Shown piece after piece: positions 6,884 to 9,085 of a DNA stretch of 9,085 bases. The position numbers and the translations under genes were made by a program. The notes beneath the pieces were generated by a model that had not been told where the DNA came from, searched no databases, and worked only from the letters and a program-made list of their open reading frames with translations. Position 1 is the first letter of the stretch; the number at the start of each line of letters is the position of its first letter. Origin of the DNA: Methylococcaceae bacterium UBA4132 (GTDB lineage Bacteria; Pseudomonadota; Gammaproteobacteria; Methylococcales; Methylomonadaceae); NCBI GenBank assembly GCA_002380945.1, contig DFWO01000072.1:1-9085 (forward strand), in the 5' to 3' direction.

Positions 6884-7551
6884 TGGTTCAAAGCCTACAA
6901 GGCATCGGCATGACTTCTTTGCGAACACGAGAACGCATGATTAAACGCTTGGCAGAACAAGGTATCACTAATAGCAAAGTATTGGAAGTGATGCGTGACA
7001 CACCACGGCATATATTTGTTGATGAAGCTCTCGCCAGTCGCGCTTATGAAGATGTGGCTCTGCCTATTGGCTATAACCAAACCATTTCCCAGCCCTATAT
7101 CGTTGCCAAAATGACGGAATTATTGATTAAATCCACGCATCGGCATCTCAAAAAAGTGCTGGAAATTGGCACGGGTTGCGGTTATCAAACCGCAGTGTTG
7201 GCGCAACTTGCCGATCATGTCTATAGCATGGAACGTATTTTGCCTTTGCAGCGTAAAGCAAAAAGCTATTTATGGGATTTAAGACTAAAAAATATTAGTT
7301 TTATGTATGGTGATGGCAGTCTAGGCTGGGCAGATTACGCGCCATTTGAGGGTATTTTGGTCTCCGCCGCGCCTGCGGAAGTTCCCGATGCGTTATTGAA
7401 ACAACTGGCAATTAGCGGTGTGCTAGTGATTCCTGTGGGTATGGCAGGCAGACAAGTGTTACAACGTATTACCCGTGTCTCTGAGGACAGTTACGACATC
7501 GAACAATTCGACCCCGTGATTTTCGTGCCTTTTTTATCAGGAAAAGAATAA
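6883..7551 (+). CDS. pcm: Protein-L-isoaspartate O-methyltransferase
   Basis: Pcm uses S-adenosylmethionine to methylate L-isoaspartyl residues in damaged proteins, starting their repair. The 222-residue protein shows LPIGYNQTISQPYIVA (60-75), the SAM-binding VLEIGTGCGYQTAVLA (92-107), GDGSLGW (143-149) and VSAAPAEVP (160-168), all standard for the family. It is slightly longer than E. coli Pcm (208). Part of the excess is N-terminal: the conserved region begins at an internal Met10, but the start at 6883 is preferred because AAGGAG is placed just before it and it forms TAATG with surE. Translation is therefore probably coupled to surE. Confidence 0.96.
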   Translation: MVQSLQGIGMTSLRTRERMIKRLAEQGITNSKVLEVMRDTPRHIFVDEALASRAYEDVALPIGYNQTISQPYIVAKMTELLIKSTHRHLKKVLEIGTGCGYQTAVLAQLADHVYSMERILPLQRKAKSYLWDLRLKNISFMYGDGSLGWADYAPFEGILVSAAPAEVPDALLKQLAISGVLVIPVGMAGRQVLQRITRVSEDSYDIEQFDPVIFVPFLSGKE

Positions 7552-7559
7552 TCACGCTC

Positions 7560-7793
7560 ATGGATAATATACCAACTCAACATGATATTGATGAATTACT
7601 GACGCTGTTTAGTCAAGGTCATTACAGTGCGACTGAAACCCGTGCGAGTGAGCTTATCGCACAGTTTCCAGAACATGGTTTTGGCTGGAAAGTGTTAGCT
7701 GTCACGCTAAGACAACAGGGTAAAATCACTGCCTCGCTACTGCCGATGCAAAAAGCTGATGCCGAAGCGCACAGTAATTTTACCTTAGTTTGA
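7560..7793 (+). CDS. N-terminal stub of a tetratricopeptide-repeat protein (probably truncated)
   Basis: This is a 77-codon frame starting 8 nt after pcm, preceded by AGGAAAAG about 14 nt upstream. It reads DELLTLFSQGHYSATETRAS (residues 11-30), then FPEHGFGWKVLAVTLRQQGK (36-55), then QKADAEAHSNF. These are the opening helices and first TPR units of long TPR or TPR-glycosyltransferase proteins. In those proteins about eight residues normally separate QKA from the DAEAHSN of the next repeat; here they are missing, and the reading frame soon ends in TGA TAA. It is most likely the remnant of a gene that lost its body by deletion, though a short expressed TPR protein cannot be excluded. I know no function for the stub itself. 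It may be cotranscribed with surE-pcm. Confidence 0.55.
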   Translation: MDNIPTQHDIDELLTLFSQGHYSATETRASELIAQFPEHGFGWKVLAVTLRQQGKITASLLPMQKADAEAHSNFTLV

Positions 7794-7836
7794 TAAGCCT
7801 CATAAAATAAAGGCAACCAATCCCGCTGACGTAGAC

Positions 7837-8049
7837 TCAAGTAAGGTTTATTAAGTTAAGAGCAATTGTATTCACCAGAAAGTTAATGAGATCGCAATGA
7901 CAAGAAGCTATAAAACCACCCAGTTGACGAATTGCTACATCCTGTTTGATTTTTGGGATAGAAACATCACAGAAGTGCAATGTAAAATCATCACAGCCAG
8001 CTTTTTTTAAAAGAATTTCAGTCTCAATAAATTCTATTTTTTCAGATTC
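7837..8049 (-). pseudogene. Startless 70-codon open frame, possible gene remnant
   Basis: Between in-frame TAA (8050-8052) and TGA (7837-7839) the minus strand is open for 70 codons. It reads, for example, EFIETEILLKKAGCDDFTLH (6-25) and IRQLGGFIASCHCDLINFLV (40-59), a mix of charged and hydrophobic segments that looks more protein-like than chance AT-rich DNA. There is no ATG or GTG near its beginning; the first TTG is at residue 24. Another stop lies just upstream, and a neighbouring frame (AFFKNLKK) suggests an old frameshift. I do not recognise the family. It could equally be chance. Confidence 0.25.
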
Positions 8050-8050
8050 T

Positions 8051-8070
8051 TAAAAAATGCTGATTTTTTA
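8051..8070. repeat. AT-only inverted repeat
   Basis: TAAAAAAT (8051-8058) and ATTTTTTA (8063-8070) are exact reverse complements around the loop GCTG. With A-runs on one arm and T-runs on the other it could act as a weak bidirectional transcription end, but the stem has no G-C pairs. The repeat is seen directly; its role is unknown. Confidence 0.4.
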
Positions 8071-8145
8071 TGTCGAACTCAGATTATATTAATCAATACC
8101 TTGATAAAGTTTAATCATAACCATCGCGATCTTAGCGATCACATA

Positions 8146-8173
8146 TTGGACACACAACGTACATTAGTATTCA
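8146..8173 (+). promoter_or_regulatory. Weak candidate sigma-70 promoter for the MOSC gene
   Basis: TTGGAC (8146-8151) and TATTCA (8168-8173) are 16 nt apart and lie 20 nt before the ATG at 8194. This would leave a very short leader without a clear ribosome-binding site. The match to consensus is partial and similar pairs arise by chance in AT-rich DNA. Confidence 0.2.
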
Positions 8174-8193
8174 AATAAAGCGCAATTATTCAA

Positions 8194-9021
8194 ATGACTT
8201 CTTCTTACACATTAAGCGACATCATCATTTACCCCGTAAAATCATTGGCTGGAATTCATTTAACCCGCTGGCAAATCACGGCAACAGGTTTTCAATACGA
8301 CAGAAAATGGATGTTGGTTGATACTCAAGGGCAGTTTTTAAGCCAACGACGCTTGCCAAAAATGGCGTTGATTAAAACCGCATTAACGGCTAAGCAATTG
8401 ATTTTATCCGCGCCTCATCAAGAAGACTTAGTGCTATCGTTAGCTCCTACTGATGGCGATGTCATTGTCAGCACCATCTGGCATGACCAATGCTCCGCGC
8501 GTAGTGTTTCGCAACACGCTGATAGCTGGTTTAGCTGTTTTTTAGAGATAGACTGCCGATTAGTGTATTTACCTGATGAAGTGATACGCTCTGTTGATAC
8601 ACGCTATGCAGAAGCTACCGATAAAGTCAGCTTTTCCGATGGGTTTCCATTTTTGCTGATTGCAGAAAACTCACTGATTACATTAAATCAAGCCATGCAG
8701 CTTAATTTAAGCATGAACCGCTTTCGACCTAATTTAGTGATTGCAGGTTGTCCAAGTTACGCAGAAGACAGTTGGCGGGAAATTCGTATTGGTGAGATTG
8801 ATTTTAGACTACCCAAGCCTTGTTCTCGCTGTGCTATTCCCACTATTGATCCTGATACCGCGCAAACAGGAAAAGAACCACTCGCTACGCTTAATCACCT
8901 AAGAAAATGGCAAAACAAAGTGTATTTTGGGCAAAATGTTATTCATAATCAAAGCGGTACTTTAACAGTCGGCGATAGCGTACAGATTATGCTAACAGGC
9001 GAAAACCAGCCACCGCTTTAA
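8194..9021 (+). CDS. MOSC-domain protein, mARC/YcbX-like (molybdenum cofactor binding)
   Basis: This 275-residue soluble protein starts with a MOSC N-terminal beta-barrel domain (YPVKSLAG, 13-20; DRKWMLVD, 36-43; FLSQRRLPKMALI, 48-60). A MOSC domain follows (SDGFPFLL, 148-155; MNRFRPNLVI, 174-183; KPCSRCAIPTIDPDT, 208-222; FGQN, 245-248). The stretch CSRCxxxTxDPDT aligns with the human mARC segment whose second Cys ligates molybdenum, so Cys213 is the likely Mo ligand. Family members reduce N-hydroxylated compounds such as hydroxylaminopurine. E. coli YcbX (369 residues) ends in a 2Fe-2S ferredoxin domain; this protein stops after MOSC, so electrons must come from a separate partner not seen in the window. 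Start ATG 8194 is the first in frame before the conserved core; its ribosome-binding site is weak. It appears to be transcribed alone. Confidence 0.92.
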   Translation: MTSSYTLSDIIIYPVKSLAGIHLTRWQITATGFQYDRKWMLVDTQGQFLSQRRLPKMALIKTALTAKQLILSAPHQEDLVLSLAPTDGDVIVSTIWHDQCSARSVSQHADSWFSCFLEIDCRLVYLPDEVIRSVDTRYAEATDKVSFSDGFPFLLIAENSLITLNQAMQLNLSMNRFRPNLVIAGCPSYAEDSWREIRIGEIDFRLPKPCSRCAIPTIDPDTAQTGKEPLATLNHLRKWQNKVYFGQNVIHNQSGTLTVGDSVQIMLTGENQPPL

Positions 9022-9085
9022 AGCAATGGGTGTTGCGTCACCTCAGCTCTAAGATTGATTTTAACAAGCGTAGTGTTATTATTCG

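Larger units (their letters stand above)
7794..8193. other. 400-bp gap without a convincing gene
   Basis: This gap separates the TPR stub from the MOSC gene and is more AT-rich than its neighbours. It holds a startless minus-strand open frame (7837-8049), an AT-only hairpin (8051-8070), a GCGATC direct repeat 9 bp apart (8126-8140) that includes the palindrome ATCGCGAT (8123-8130), and a possible weak promoter before the MOSC gene. No tRNA, small RNA or transposon end could be recognised. Loss of the TPR gene body may have left decayed sequence here. Confidence 0.5.

Noticed and set aside
7622..7840. Minus-strand 72-codon frame opposite the TPR stub
   Set aside because: It lies mostly antisense to the recognisable TPR coding sequence and has no recognisable motif.
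7897..8010. 37-codon plus-strand frame in the gap (MTRSYKTTQL...)
   Set aside because: It is short, lacks a ribosome-binding site and motifs, and is consistent with chance.
8123..8140. ATCGCGAT palindrome and GCGATC direct repeats as an operator or origin motif
   Set aside because: Only two short copies; no array, no DnaA boxes and no known operator match.

Overview
This window looks like chromosome of an AT-leaning gammaproteobacterium. The surE-pcm pair, an SmrA-type Smr protein and a gammaproteobacterial-style IspD support this. The N-terminus of a TPR protein of the kind I associate with methanotrophs and sulfur-oxidising Thiotrichales makes those orders my best guess, but the sequence does not settle it. 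No phage, transposon, CRISPR array or RNA gene is visible, and I see no evidence for a new multi-gene system. The window is mostly housekeeping genes with several oddities.

Left edge (1-1472, + strand): the last 59 codons of a TonB-dependent siderophore receptor, a 113-bp spacer with a hairpin and an AACCCAACC-type repeat, then a PepSY-TM inner-membrane protein that probably reduces ferric siderophores. Together they form an iron-uptake pair. As written, the PepSY gene is broken by a +1 frameshift near base 386, inside its first membrane helix.

Middle (1653-6054, - strand): four genes read leftward, in transcription order smrA-like, ppc, a two-helix K+ channel-like protein, and ispD. Channel and ispD overlap by one base (TAATG) and are probably translationally coupled. 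A hairpin with a U-tract after ispD looks like the operon's terminator, and a weaker hairpin lies between ppc and the channel. PEP carboxylase is a divergent version with unusual active-site loops. The channel has a histidine where the selectivity filter normally has threonine.

Right (6131-7793, + strand): surE and pcm overlap by one base (TAATG). A 77-codon stub of a TPR protein follows where many gammaproteobacteria have nlpD-rpoS. surE is divergent from the smrA-like gene across a 76-bp shared promoter region.

Right edge (7794-9085): a 400-bp gap with an AT-only hairpin and a startless 70-codon open frame on the minus strand, then a stand-alone mARC/YcbX-type MOSC protein that should bind molybdenum cofactor. 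The last 64 bases show no feature.
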